Under the pieces are notes generated by a model. The model saw nothing but the letters and a program-made list of their open reading frames with translations, had not been told where the DNA came from and did not search any database. Below are positions 32,998-40,528 of a stretch of DNA of 44,111 nt, in pieces (the first letter of the stretch is position 1; the number at the start of each line of letters is the position of its first letter). The stretch spans positions 1-44,111 of the forward strand of contig CAYTVI010000007.1 in assembly GCA_964441765.1 (NCBI GenBank), in the 5' to 3' direction. Made by a program: the position numbers and the translations under genes. The DNA is from Sulfurospirillum sp964441765. GTDB taxonomy: Bacteria; Campylobacterota; Campylobacteria; Campylobacterales; Sulfurospirillaceae.

Positions 32998-34412
32998 TAG
33001 AGATTATATTTTTTATTTATGGGCTCTCTTTTTTTATCTTAGGCACATTGGTTTTATTTGTCAAAACCAAAGAGAGTACCATCTTTTTTGCTAAAAAAAT
33101 TTGGCTTTTAGGTGCATTTGCTCTGTGTCATGCTTTTGTTGAATGGGTTTTTCTTTACATGTATCTTTATCCAGAATTTGAATCCATTCTCAACCCTATA
33201 AAAGTTCTTTTGCTCATTGTTTCTTATCTCTTTCTTTTTGAATTTTCACGTTTTATTGTTCGAGAGAGCTTTAAGAGTAAAAGCTCAAAACTTCATTTTT
33301 TACATCTCCTCTACTCTGCACCCATCATTTATGCGCTTGGGACAAGTGTTTTGCTTTTATTGGTTATTTTAAACCCTTCTTTGACCTCAGCCATCGTCGC
33401 TATCCGTTATACCTATGGCTTTTTTGGCTCATTTTTATTAGGTATAGGTTTATACTACTATGGTGAGTCGTTAAAAAAAATCGAGTATGTTGAACAATTA
33501 AAAATCTATTTTAAAATCCCTGGTGTTGCTTTTATTATCTACGCAGTTTTAGCAGGGCTAGTGGTCGCACCCACTAATTATTTTCCTGGAAACATCATCA
33601 ACACCGAGTGGTTTTTTCAAACATTTGGTATTCCTGTACAATTTTTTAGGGCTATCTGTGCTTTAGTTATCACAGTCTGTTCTATTAAAGCGCTTCAGAT
33701 TTTTAGTGACGAAACTGATGCAAAACTTCGCCAGTCTTTGAAGCAGATTAAACGATTTTCTTCTGATGTGTCGCATGAGCTGAAAACTCCCCTCACTGCG
33801 ATGAAAGGTGAGATAGAAGTTGCTTTAAAAGAGGATAGAAGTAAAGAGGAGTATCGCTCCATTCTAGCCTCAAGCTTAGAAGAAGTGGACAAACTCCAAT
33901 CTATCGTTAAAAATCTTTTGATGCTCACCTACATCGAAAAAGAGTCGTTAAAAAACAAATTTACCTTTCATGCCTTAGATGATATTTTCTTACGCTCATT
34001 GGATGAATTGATGGTGATGGCAAGTCAAAAAAAGATTAATTTAGAAATTGCGTGTTTAGATATTATTCAGCTCAAATGTGATGATATTTTGCTCAAAACC
34101 ATTTTTAATAACTTGATTGAAAATGCCATCAAATACTCACCTGAAAACACAACCATTACGCTTAGTTTAGAGAAAAAAGAGAACTATGCCTACTTTTGCA
34201 TTGAAGATGAGGGCAGTGGCATTGAAGAAGAGAAGCTTCCTCATATTTTCGAGCGTTTTTACCGTGCCGATACTTCACGTTCAAAGAACATCAAAGGGTA
34301 TGGACTTGGGCTCTCACTCGTCAAGCAGATTGTCGAATTGCACCAAGGTGAGATAAAAGCCTACAACCTCCCAGATAAAGGTTTGGGTATCACGCTTAAA
34401 ATCCCGCTATAA
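32994..34412 (+). CDS. multi-pass membrane histidine kinase
   Basis: A 472-residue sensor kinase starting with GTG. Seven or eight membrane helices fill residues 1-235, with little periplasmic sequence, so it may sense within or at the membrane. The kinase core has the H-box SSDVSHELKTPLTAMKGE, N-box NNLIENAIKYSPENT, G1 EDEGSGI, F-box FERFYRADTS and G2 YGLGLSLVKQI. It pairs with the response regulator. Targets are inferred to be the flanking haem-protein operon and nrfHA, from the shared element. Confidence 0.92.
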   Translation: MIEIIFFIYGLSFFILGTLVLFVKTKESTIFFAKKIWLLGAFALCHAFVEWVFLYMYLYPEFESILNPIKVLLLIVSYLFLFEFSRFIVRESFKSKSSKLHFLHLLYSAPIIYALGTSVLLLLVILNPSLTSAIVAIRYTYGFFGSFLLGIGLYYYGESLKKIEYVEQLKIYFKIPGVAFIIYAVLAGLVVAPTNYFPGNIINTEWFFQTFGIPVQFFRAICALVITVCSIKALQIFSDETDAKLRQSLKQIKRFSSDVSHELKTPLTAMKGEIEVALKEDRSKEEYRSILASSLEEVDKLQSIVKNLLMLTYIEKESLKNKFTFHALDDIFLRSLDELMVMASQKKINLEIACLDIIQLKCDDILLKTIFNNLIENAIKYSPENTTITLSLEKKENYAYFCIEDEGSGIEEEKLPHIFERFYRADTSRSKNIKGYGLGLSLVKQIVELHQGEIKAYNLPDKGLGITLKIPL

Positions 34413-34433
34413 TACTGCAAAAACGGACATACA

Positions 34434-35555
34434 ATGCGTTGTGAAAATATGAGTTCTTTTATTGTGATGGATATTGTCAAAGAGGCTGAAAAGTTTGAGG
34501 ATTGTATCCATTTTGAAATCGGTCAGCCTGACCTTCCTCCCTCCCCTAACATTAAAGAGGCGTTACATGTAAACATTGATGCCAATAAATTCTCCTACAC
34601 CCAAAGCCATGGTTTAATTGCCCTTCGAGAAAAAATAGCCCAGCATTATGCAAAAACATACGGTGTGCATGTGGATATCGAACAAATCTTTTTAACACCA
34701 GGAACCAGTGGTGCTTTTTTGATTGCTTATGCGTTAACACTGGGTAAAGATGCCACACTTGGTTTTAGCGACCCCTCATACCCTTGTTATAAAAACTTTG
34801 CCTATCTTTTAGATATTAAACCTTTGTTTATGCCGATTGGCAAAGAGGATAATTTTGAATTACATGTAAAAGATTTAGAAGCTCAAAACTTAGACGCTTT
34901 ACAAATCTCATCCCCTGCCAATCCTACAGGAAATATCTACGATACGCAAACGCTCAAAGAACTTGTGAGATATTGTGAAGCAAAAAATATCGCCTTTATC
35001 TCTGATGAGTTGTATCATGGATTGACCTATGAAAAAGAGGCAAACTGCGCTTTAGAATTTGGAGACAAAAACGTCTATGTCATCAACGGTTTTTCAAAGT
35101 ACTATTGCATGCCAGGACAACGTTTGGGATGGGTCATCGTGCCAAAAGAGAAAGTTCGCCATGCCGAGATGGTCGCACAAAATCTTTTCATCTCCGCTCC
35201 CACACTCAGCCAATACGGAGCACTCGAAGCTTTTGATGAGGAGTATCTCTCTTTCATCAAACACGAGTTTAAAGCAAGACGTGATTTCTTATACACCGAA
35301 CTCTCTACGCTTTTTGAGATAGATGCCAAACCAGAGGGTGCGTTTTACATCTGGGCAAACATTTCACGCTACTCAAACGACAGCTTTGCTTTTGCCAAAG
35401 AGCTCCTAGAAACCATCCATATCGCCACCACGCCAGGGGTTGATTTTGGGACAAATGGCACGAACCACTATCTTCGTTTTGCTTACACCCGAAGTGTTGA
35501 GCATATGCGTGAGGGTGTGGAGAGACTCAAAAATTACCTGAAGGAAAGAAAATGA
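34434..35555 (+). CDS. class I/II PLP-dependent aminotransferase
   Basis: A 373-residue aminotransferase. Marks are IGQPDLPPSPNIKEAL, the PGTSGAFL phosphate region, the SSPANPTGNIYD loop, ISDELYHGL and the PLP lysine in GFSKYYCMPGQRLGWV; an Arg for the substrate carboxylate is in HYLRFAYT. The substrate is not determined; it could be an aspartate or aromatic aminotransferase. The ribosome binding site is poor. Two one-mismatch palindrome copies in it (34562, 34859) encode Leu-His-Val-Asn and Leu-His-Val-Lys. The stop overlaps the PPIase start (ATGA). Confidence 0.88.
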   Translation: MRCENMSSFIVMDIVKEAEKFEDCIHFEIGQPDLPPSPNIKEALHVNIDANKFSYTQSHGLIALREKIAQHYAKTYGVHVDIEQIFLTPGTSGAFLIAYALTLGKDATLGFSDPSYPCYKNFAYLLDIKPLFMPIGKEDNFELHVKDLEAQNLDALQISSPANPTGNIYDTQTLKELVRYCEAKNIAFISDELYHGLTYEKEANCALEFGDKNVYVINGFSKYYCMPGQRLGWVIVPKEKVRHAEMVAQNLFISAPTLSQYGALEAFDEEYLSFIKHEFKARRDFLYTELSTLFEIDAKPEGAFYIWANISRYSNDSFAFAKELLETIHIATTPGVDFGTNGTNHYLRFAYTRSVEHMREGVERLKNYLKERK

Positions 35556-36022
35556 AAATTGGAAAAAATTGTGTTGTAACCTTAAGTTACCGAGTCCTTG
35601 ATAAAAAAGGAACAGTGTTAGATACAGGGGGCGAGCCTTTAGTCTATCTGCATGGTGGCTACAACGATGTGTTTGAAAAAGTAGAACAGGCATTAGAGGG
35701 CAAAAGTAGAAACGATGAAATCGAAGTTAGTCTTAAAGCCAAAGAGTCTTTTGGTGAGTTCGATGAGAGCCTCATCGTCACACAACCTCGTGCTGAATTT
35801 GATGAGCACATCCACGTGGGTGAAGAGTTTGAAGAGATTTTTGAAGATGAACTCACCGGTGAAGAAGAGAGCATGCTCTACATCGTTAAAGAAGTAACCA
35901 ACGAGCATGTTGTGCTAGATGGCAATCACCCTTTTGCAGGACATGATGTCACCTTTTACGCTACCGTAGCCAATGTGCGTGCGGCTAGCAAAGAAGAGAT
36001 TAAACAAGGGTATGCGAGATAG
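35552..36022 (+). CDS. FKBP-type peptidyl-prolyl isomerase, SlyD-like
   Basis: A 156-residue chaperone-isomerase with the SlyD start KIGKNCVVTLSYRVLDKKGT, the LVYLHGGYNDVFEKVEQALEG motif, an inserted flap domain of about 65-125 rich in Glu, then LDGNHPFAGHDVTFYATV. The His/Cys-rich metal-binding tail of E. coli SlyD is missing, as in many members. It is coupled to the aminotransferase gene by a four-base overlap. Confidence 0.92.
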   Translation: MKIGKNCVVTLSYRVLDKKGTVLDTGGEPLVYLHGGYNDVFEKVEQALEGKSRNDEIEVSLKAKESFGEFDESLIVTQPRAEFDEHIHVGEEFEEIFEDELTGEEESMLYIVKEVTNEHVVLDGNHPFAGHDVTFYATVANVRAASKEEIKQGYAR

Positions 36023-36028
36023 AAGGGC

Positions 36029-36592
36029 TTAGCCTTTCATCTCAAGCCCAAGGGTAGGTGCGTTCTCTCGCATCGCTAAAATGACATCGGTGATGAGTTC
36101 ATCGATGCTCACGCCTAGCATTTCTGCCCCTTTTAGCATCACTTCCCTACTCGCCCCCGCAGCAAACGCTTTGTCTTTGAATTTCTTTTTAACCGATGAA
36201 AGCTCCAAATCCATGACCGATTTGCTTGGGCGCACCAGTGCACATGCCGTAATAAGTCCTGTGAGCTCATCCACAGCATACAAGGTCTTTTCCATCAAAG
36301 AGAGTGGCTCAACATCAGTACAAATACCCCAACCATGCGACATCATCGCGCGGATAATCTCTTGCGAATACCCATGTTCTTGCAGTATCTCCGCTCCCTT
36401 ATGACAATGAAGCTCAGGAAATTTTTCATAGTCAATATCGTGTAATAGCCCTGCCATGCCCCAAACTTCTTCATCCTCACCCGCTTTTCGTGCCATGTAA
36501 CGCATAGCTCCTTCAACCGCTCGTCCGTGTGTGACTAAGGCATTGCCATTGTAGGCTTTGAGTAAGGTGAGAGCTTCTTCTTTAGTTGGCAT
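36029..36592 (-). CDS. HD-domain hydrolase
   Basis: A 187-residue protein with the HD metal motif in HGRAVEGAMRYMA and GLLHDIDYEKFPELHCHKG. It is a probable phosphohydrolase of nucleotides; the exact substrate is unknown. It overlaps the YheO-like regulator stop by 11 bases and is convergent with the SlyD-like gene. Confidence 0.85.
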   Translation of the reverse strand: MPTKEEALTLLKAYNGNALVTHGRAVEGAMRYMARKAGEDEEVWGMAGLLHDIDYEKFPELHCHKGAEILQEHGYSQEIIRAMMSHGWGICTDVEPLSLMEKTLYAVDELTGLITACALVRPSKSVMDLELSSVKKKFKDKAFAAGASREVMLKGAEMLGVSIDELITDVILAMRENAPTLGLEMKG

Positions 36593-37226
36593 GGGATTCC
36601 TTTACATGTAAAGATGTGTTTCGCATGGGTTTGAGCCAGTTGTACAAAGTTGCTTTGGAGATATTAAGTACCGAACAGACGTAAAGAACGACGTTACGAA
36701 TGGCAAAAATACCCTCTTGCTCTAAAAACCATACCAGCTCTTTTTTATCGTTTGTACTCAGTCCTAAAAGCGAGATATTGCGTGTGCTTAAGTATTTTTC
36801 AATGGTCTCATCGGTGTGTTCTTTCCAACTTTGTGAAAATAAAATGGAAGGTTTTTGAGCAGGCTCGTTTACATGTAAAAACCCTTTTAATGACTCCAAA
36901 AGTGTCTCTATAGGCTCCGTGTTATAGTTGATGCATATCATCCCAATGGGCGCTTCTTCCGCATCACGCAAGATAACACTGACCGCTTTTAGACGTTTTC
37001 CATCGGCGTTGCGCTTGTCATAAGGTCCTACCCAGTTTTCTTTAAGCGTGCTGATGTCTTTAGCATCACTGAGCATCGCATCTCCGACACGGCGCTTGGA
37101 AAAGGCATTGACGATGTGTACCAATGTTTTGGACTCTAGATCGTGCATAACCACTTCAACATTAGGATAAAACAGTTTTCCGATGGCATCGCACAAGGCG
37201 ACATAAGGTTTGAGCTCTTTTTTCAT
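36582..37226 (-). CDS. YheO-like PAS/HTH transcriptional regulator
   Basis: A 214-residue regulator: YheO-type PAS domain at 5-115 (CDAIGKLFYPNVEVVMHDLE, VGDAMLSD) and a C-terminal helix-turn-helix at about 165-205 (FAIRNVVLYVCSVLNISKAT, LYNWLKP). E. coli DauR, a relative, controls D-amino-acid use; the target here is unknown, and the nearby candidates are the HD protein and the divergent dehydrogenase gene. No good RBS is seen before ATG 37226. Two perfect palindrome copies lie in it. Confidence 0.85.
   Translation of the reverse strand: MKKELKPYVALCDAIGKLFYPNVEVVMHDLESKTLVHIVNAFSKRRVGDAMLSDAKDISTLKENWVGPYDKRNADGKRLKAVSVILRDAEEAPIGMICINYNTEPIETLLESLKGFLHVNEPAQKPSILFSQSWKEHTDETIEKYLSTRNISLLGLSTNDKKELVWFLEQEGIFAIRNVVLYVCSVLNISKATLYNWLKPMRNTSLHVKESHAN
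36601..36612. repeat. TTTACATGTAAA palindrome (coding)
   Basis: Perfect copy near the 3' end of the YheO-like gene, encoding Leu-His-Val-Lys, nine bases before the HD-gene start. Confidence 0.9.
36868..36879. repeat. TTTACATGTAAA palindrome (coding)
   Basis: Second perfect copy in the YheO-like gene, encoding Leu-His-Val-Asn. Confidence 0.9.
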
Positions 37227-37289
37227 AATTTAATCATAACACAACTTTTATTGAAAAAAGCAAATATTGATATTTTGTCTAATTTAGAC

Positions 37290-37295
37290 TATAAT
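37290..37295 (+). promoter_or_regulatory. -10 box for the dehydrogenase gene
   Basis: TATAAT 29 bases before the start at 37325, with AAAGGAG as RBS in between. It lies in the divergent gap next to the YheO-like regulator start. Confidence 0.55.
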
Positions 37296-37324
37296 TCTAA
37301 AAAATACACAAAAGGAGATGACTT

Positions 37325-38173
37325 ATGAAAATCGGTTTTATTGGTCTAGGAAATTTAGGAAGTGCTATCGCAAAACGTCTAGTAAGTGTGGGTGAAGAGG
37401 TGATTGTGTGGAACAGAAGCCCTGAAAAAGTTGAAAAACTAGGACTTCCTTCCCAACCAACTCCCAAAGCGCTTGTCCAAACATGCGATGTTGTGATGAT
37501 GTGCCTTTTTGACTCTAAAGGCGTTCACGCTGTTCTTAGCATGGAAGAAGGGTTACTTAGTGCGGATTTGAAAGGCAAAACCATCATTGATTTGAGTACA
37601 AACCATTTCAATGACGTGCTCACCTTTCACACGCTTATCGAAGCCAAATGGGGAAATTATCTTGAATCACCTGTTTTAGGCAGTGTCGTGCCTGCGAGCA
37701 AGGGAGAACTCACCATCGTGAGTGCAGGAAAAGAAGAGGTTTTTCTTACATGTAAACCCATCTTAGAAAAACTTGCCACAACCCTTTTTAACCTTAAAGT
37801 CCCTGGCATGGCATCGAAGATGAAGCTCATCAATAACCTCTGTCTTGGCTCTTTTATGGCAACTCTCGCTGAATGTACAGCACTAGGTGTTGCGTGTGGC
37901 ATCGATAAAACAGAACTCTTAGACATCTTAGGTGCGGGTGGCGGAAAATCTTTGGTTTTAGCGGCAAAAACACAAAAGCTCATCAACGAAGACTTTAGCC
38001 CTCATTTTAGCAATGCCGCTATCAATAAAGATTTGCATTGTCTGCAAGACTTAGCATACAGCATGAATCGCCCTTTATACACCGCAAGTGTCGTTAAAGA
38101 GCTTTATTCTAAGATGAAAGAGCTCGGTAAAGGCGAAGAAGATTTTTGTTCGATTTATCAACTTTTTAAATAA
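37325..38173 (+). CDS. 3-hydroxyisobutyrate dehydrogenase-family NAD(P) oxidoreductase
   Basis: A 282-residue beta-hydroxyacid dehydrogenase: nucleotide fold GFIGLGNLGSAIAKRL, substrate motif ESPVLGSVVPASKGELTIVSAG, catalytic Lys in ASKMKLINNLCLGS and the AAINKDLHCLQDLA region. The family includes tartronate semialdehyde, 3-hydroxyisobutyrate and succinic semialdehyde reductases; the substrate is open. It is divergent from the YheO-like regulator, which may control it, and is followed by a 30-base hairpin. Confidence 0.88.
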   Translation: MKIGFIGLGNLGSAIAKRLVSVGEEVIVWNRSPEKVEKLGLPSQPTPKALVQTCDVVMMCLFDSKGVHAVLSMEEGLLSADLKGKTIIDLSTNHFNDVLTFHTLIEAKWGNYLESPVLGSVVPASKGELTIVSAGKEEVFLTCKPILEKLATTLFNLKVPGMASKMKLINNLCLGSFMATLAECTALGVACGIDKTELLDILGAGGGKSLVLAAKTQKLINEDFSPHFSNAAINKDLHCLQDLAYSMNRPLYTASVVKELYSKMKELGKGEEDFCSIYQLFK

Positions 38174-38182
38174 ATTCTTTCT

Positions 38183-38212
38183 CAAGAGAGCTTTACATGT
38201 AAAGTTCTCTTG
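38183..38212. terminator. hairpin built around TTTACATGTAAA
   Basis: CAAGAGAGCTTTAC and GTAAAGTTCTCTTG pair over 14 positions (one G-U) with only AT left at the tip; a perfect palindrome copy forms the upper stem. It lies ten bases after the dehydrogenase stop and about 17 bases from the stop of the convergent BrnA-like gene. The T-tract is weak on both sides. Confidence 0.55.
38192..38203. repeat. TTTACATGTAAA palindrome (hairpin core)
   Basis: Perfect copy forming the tip of the 38183-38212 hairpin. Confidence 0.9.
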
Positions 38213-38228
38213 TCAATATTTATAAAAA

Positions 38229-38456
38229 CTATAAAGAGCCTATCTCTTTTCGTAAAAACGCATTAATCAATGACTGGTAAGAAACTTTTTGTTCACTTGC
38301 TTTTTTCTTAAAATATAAAATAATGTCATTATCAAGTCTGAGTGTCGTTGGGATTTTCTTAAGTTCATAAAATCGCCCTCGCACACCGCCTTCAAAATCA
38401 TACGATTCTTCAAGCTCATAGCTATCGTAGTGTTCTCTTTCTTTAATGGTTTTCAT
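38229..38456 (-). CDS. BrnA-like antitoxin
   Basis: A 75-residue protein with the BrnA/CopG-like C-terminus: KKIPTTLRLDNDIILYFKKK, then SYQSLINAFLRKEI, a ribbon-helix-helix that would bind DNA and repress its own operon. ATG 38454-38456 follows AAAAGGAATTTT; an upstream in-frame start would overlap the toxin remnant more. The last 14 bases of the remnant lie inside it, as in functional brnTA pairs, but the toxin itself is broken. Confidence 0.75.
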   Translation of the reverse strand: MKTIKEREHYDSYELEESYDFEGGVRGRFYELKKIPTTLRLDNDIILYFKKKASEQKVSYQSLINAFLRKEIGSL

Positions 38457-38601
38457 AAAATTCCTTTTCGCTCTTGTTGGCATATCTTGCACTGATGATA
38501 CGCACTATCTCTTCGCCAAATTCATCAAAAAACATATTGGCAACGACTAAAATTTTATCGTTTGTAGTTGCTCCATTGGTATGTACATTGTCAATAAACT
38601 A
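38443..38601 (-). pseudogene. BrnT-like toxin remnant
   Basis: Directly upstream of and overlapping the BrnA-like gene, the minus strand reads NDKILVVANMFFDEFGEEIV then RIISARYANKSEKEFYENH and a stop. The 'E.VRIISAR.A.K.E...YE' end is the BrnT signature. The reading is closed by a TAG just upstream and the N-terminal half (where the FEWD...K..H catalytic residues lie) is absent, so the toxin is a 3' fragment and not functional. Confidence 0.75.
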
Positions 38602-38662
38602 AAAATTTGCCTTAAAAGTTGAAAGTTTAGCTCCGACCCTTTTTGTTCCTAAAAAAATTTAA

Positions 38663-38800
38663 AATGCAACAAAAGAGCAACTGTTAAACTACCGTCTTAT
38701 CGGCAATGGCATCGGAGTGCATTTTGAGCAGATAGATGAAGATATCTCTCTTGGTGGCATCATCTCCTATAAAATAACTCACGAACTTAGATCTTCGTAA
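38663..38800 (+). pseudogene. DUF2442-like fragment
   Basis: Plus-strand 45-codon frame with no start, preceded by an in-frame stop, and ending in TAA: NATKEQLLNYRLIGNGIGVH then FEQIDEDISLGGIISYK. The 'L..Y.LIG.G.G.H....DEDIS..G' pattern is the C-terminal half of DUF2442 proteins, which often pair with DUF4160 proteins in toxin-antitoxin-like modules. The N-terminal half is gone. Confidence 0.7.
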
Positions 38801-39009
38801 ATAAGAATTTTGAGTAAAATTAAAAGTGAAGCTCTCGACTCCCTAAAATTATAACACATTGTAAAAAACGAAATTTATTTATAGGTTTTAAATAAACACT
38901 ATATTAAAAATATAATCAATTTATATACAATATGTTTGAAAAATAGATAATATAAAAACATATTGCATAAAAAGAGTGTTTAAGAACTATAATAACACAA
39001 AGGAAAACC
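38801..39009. other. non-coding A/T-rich gap before the AsnC gene
   Basis: No gene is seen here. It is very A/T-rich with ATATTAAAAATATAATCAATTT-like stretches, several TATA runs, and the promoter of the next gene at its right end. Confidence 0.6.
38988..38993 (+). promoter_or_regulatory. -10 box for the AsnC-family gene
   Basis: TATAAT 16 bases before ATG 39010, with AAAGGA as RBS in between; the leader would be about ten bases. Confidence 0.5.
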
Positions 39010-39444
39010 ATGGATAGCATTGATTTACAAATCATACATTATTTAGAAAAAAATTGTCGATTGTCGCACACAGAACTTGCAAAGCTTATTCATATTTCAA
39101 GACCCTCTGTTTATCAAAGGGTTGCAAAACTTGAAAAAGCAGGAGTCATTCGTGGCTATAAAGCATTGGTGGATTGGCAACAGGTAAAACCATGCGTTAA
39201 GTGTTTAATTTTTGTCAAAATAAACGGAAAGTATTTTTCTAGTTTGGAAAAAAGTATTGCAACGATGACGTTACACAATAGCGTCATTGAATCATATCAT
39301 CGTTTAGCAGGAGAGTGGTGTTTGCTTTTACATGTAAGGCTTGATAAAGCCGAAGATGTGACATTATTTTTAGATCAATTATGGAAATTTGATGGTATTT
39401 TGGAAACTTCTACCACATTTATCCTTGATACAAAACTTTTTTAA
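39010..39444 (+). CDS. Lrp/AsnC-family transcriptional regulator
   Basis: A 144-residue feast/famine regulator: winged helix at 1-55 (LAKLIHISRPSVYQRVAKLE, KAGVIRGY) and an RAM-type ligand domain at 65-140 (SYHRLAGEWCLLLHVRL). The effector, probably an amino acid, is unknown. It is followed within about ten bases by the C_GCAxxG_C_C gene, its likely partner or target. One-mismatch palindrome at 39327 encodes Leu-His-Val-Arg. Confidence 0.9.
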   Translation: MDSIDLQIIHYLEKNCRLSHTELAKLIHISRPSVYQRVAKLEKAGVIRGYKALVDWQQVKPCVKCLIFVKINGKYFSSLEKSIATMTLHNSVIESYHRLAGEWCLLLHVRLDKAEDVTLFLDQLWKFDGILETSTTFILDTKLF

Positions 39445-39454
39445 AAGGATTATT

Positions 39455-39886
39455 GTGCAGAATAGGATAGATGTTAAAAAAGAGGTAGCCTATTTTTATT
39501 GGCAAGAAGATATTAATTGTGCTACGACGATGTTGCGTACATTAGCCAAGCATTTCACACTAGAACTATACCCTCAACTCATTGATGCTGGGCTAGGATT
39601 GCATGGGGCAGGAGGCTTTGGTGCGCAATGTGGATTAGTAGAAGGAGGGTTGATTTTTATTGGAATTTATGGGAAAAAATTACAACGATCTAACGATGAA
39701 ATTGTTCATCATTGTTATATGTATGCAAAGGCTTTTGAAGCACATTTTCGGAGCTTATCTTGCAAAATACTCCGTCCACAAGGATTTCATCCCACGAATC
39801 CACCGCATCTTTGTGAAGCATTGACGGTGGAGGCTATCGAGTTTACAATTGCTTTTTTTAATGCTCATATTTGTAAAAAAGACTAA
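39455..39886 (+). CDS. C_GCAxxG_C_C family redox-type protein
   Basis: A 143-residue protein with the cysteines of the C_GCAxxG_C_C family: DINCATTML, GAQCGLVEGGLIFIGIYGK, HHCYMYAKAF, LSCKIL and PHLCEAL. The family is thought to bind a metal or do thiol redox chemistry, but no function is established. Start GTG 39455 is supported by AAAAGGA 7-12 bases upstream; a longer frame would lie inside the AsnC gene. Co-transcribed with the AsnC regulator. Confidence 0.75.
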   Translation: MQNRIDVKKEVAYFYWQEDINCATTMLRTLAKHFTLELYPQLIDAGLGLHGAGGFGAQCGLVEGGLIFIGIYGKKLQRSNDEIVHHCYMYAKAFEAHFRSLSCKILRPQGFHPTNPPHLCEALTVEAIEFTIAFFNAHICKKD

Positions 39887-39975
39887 CAGACTTTATAAAA
39901 TAGAGGGGTAATTTTTTAACTTTTGCACAATTTAGATAAAAATGTAATGACTCCAGATAAGATTCATTTTTTCTA

Positions 39976-40518
39976 TTATTGCATCGCTTTCTCAAATCTA
40001 AACATCTCATCTTCTTCCTCGTTATCCAAAGAAGCTGGCGTATGCTGATGCGGGTCGGGGTTAAATTTAGAGTAAAACGCAACAATCTTAAAACCACATT
40101 TATTTACGTAAAAGTGTATGTTTCTTTTCTCAAAATACGGTGTAGCTGTTTCCCAAACCTTTGTATTTGGATGCACTTTTTCGATTGCTTTCCATGCAAG
40201 AAGCCCAACACCACGACTCTGCTTATTTGTTGAAATAAAGAAAAAAGAGAGGGAGTTGTGCTGTGTGGCTTCGTCGATTACAACAACCGCACCACCAACA
40301 ATTTCTTTATCTGTCACTATCCAATAGACAATGGCGCCTCGGGCGAGCATTGCGTGTTCAATATCTTCATCACAAGGGATGGGTTCATCGAGTGCATGAC
40401 CAAACTCTTTTTCTGCGGATACTCTAAAAGCACTTTGCAAATCACGCTTAAACGTTTCAAGCTCTGATTCGTGTGCAACCCTAAGAGCAATATTTAATTC
40501 ATTTTTATGATGATTCAT
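39976..40518 (-). CDS. GNAT-family N-acetyltransferase
   Basis: A 180-residue acyl-CoA transferase. Helix 1 (LRVAHESELETFKRDLQSAF), the central strand (WIVTDKEIVGGAVVVIDEAT), the acetyl-CoA loop (FFISTNKQSRGVGLLAWKAI) and NIHFYVNKCGFKIVAFY follow the GNAT plan. The substrate is unknown. It is ten bases after the MATE gene on the same strand, so it may be part of a resistance-type operon with MATE and TetR. Confidence 0.82.
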   Translation of the reverse strand: MNHHKNELNIALRVAHESELETFKRDLQSAFRVSAEKEFGHALDEPIPCDEDIEHAMLARGAIVYWIVTDKEIVGGAVVVIDEATQHNSLSFFFISTNKQSRGVGLLAWKAIEKVHPNTKVWETATPYFEKRNIHFYVNKCGFKIVAFYSKFNPDPHQHTPASLDNEEEDEMFRFEKAMQ

Positions 40519-40528
40519 TGATTTCTTT

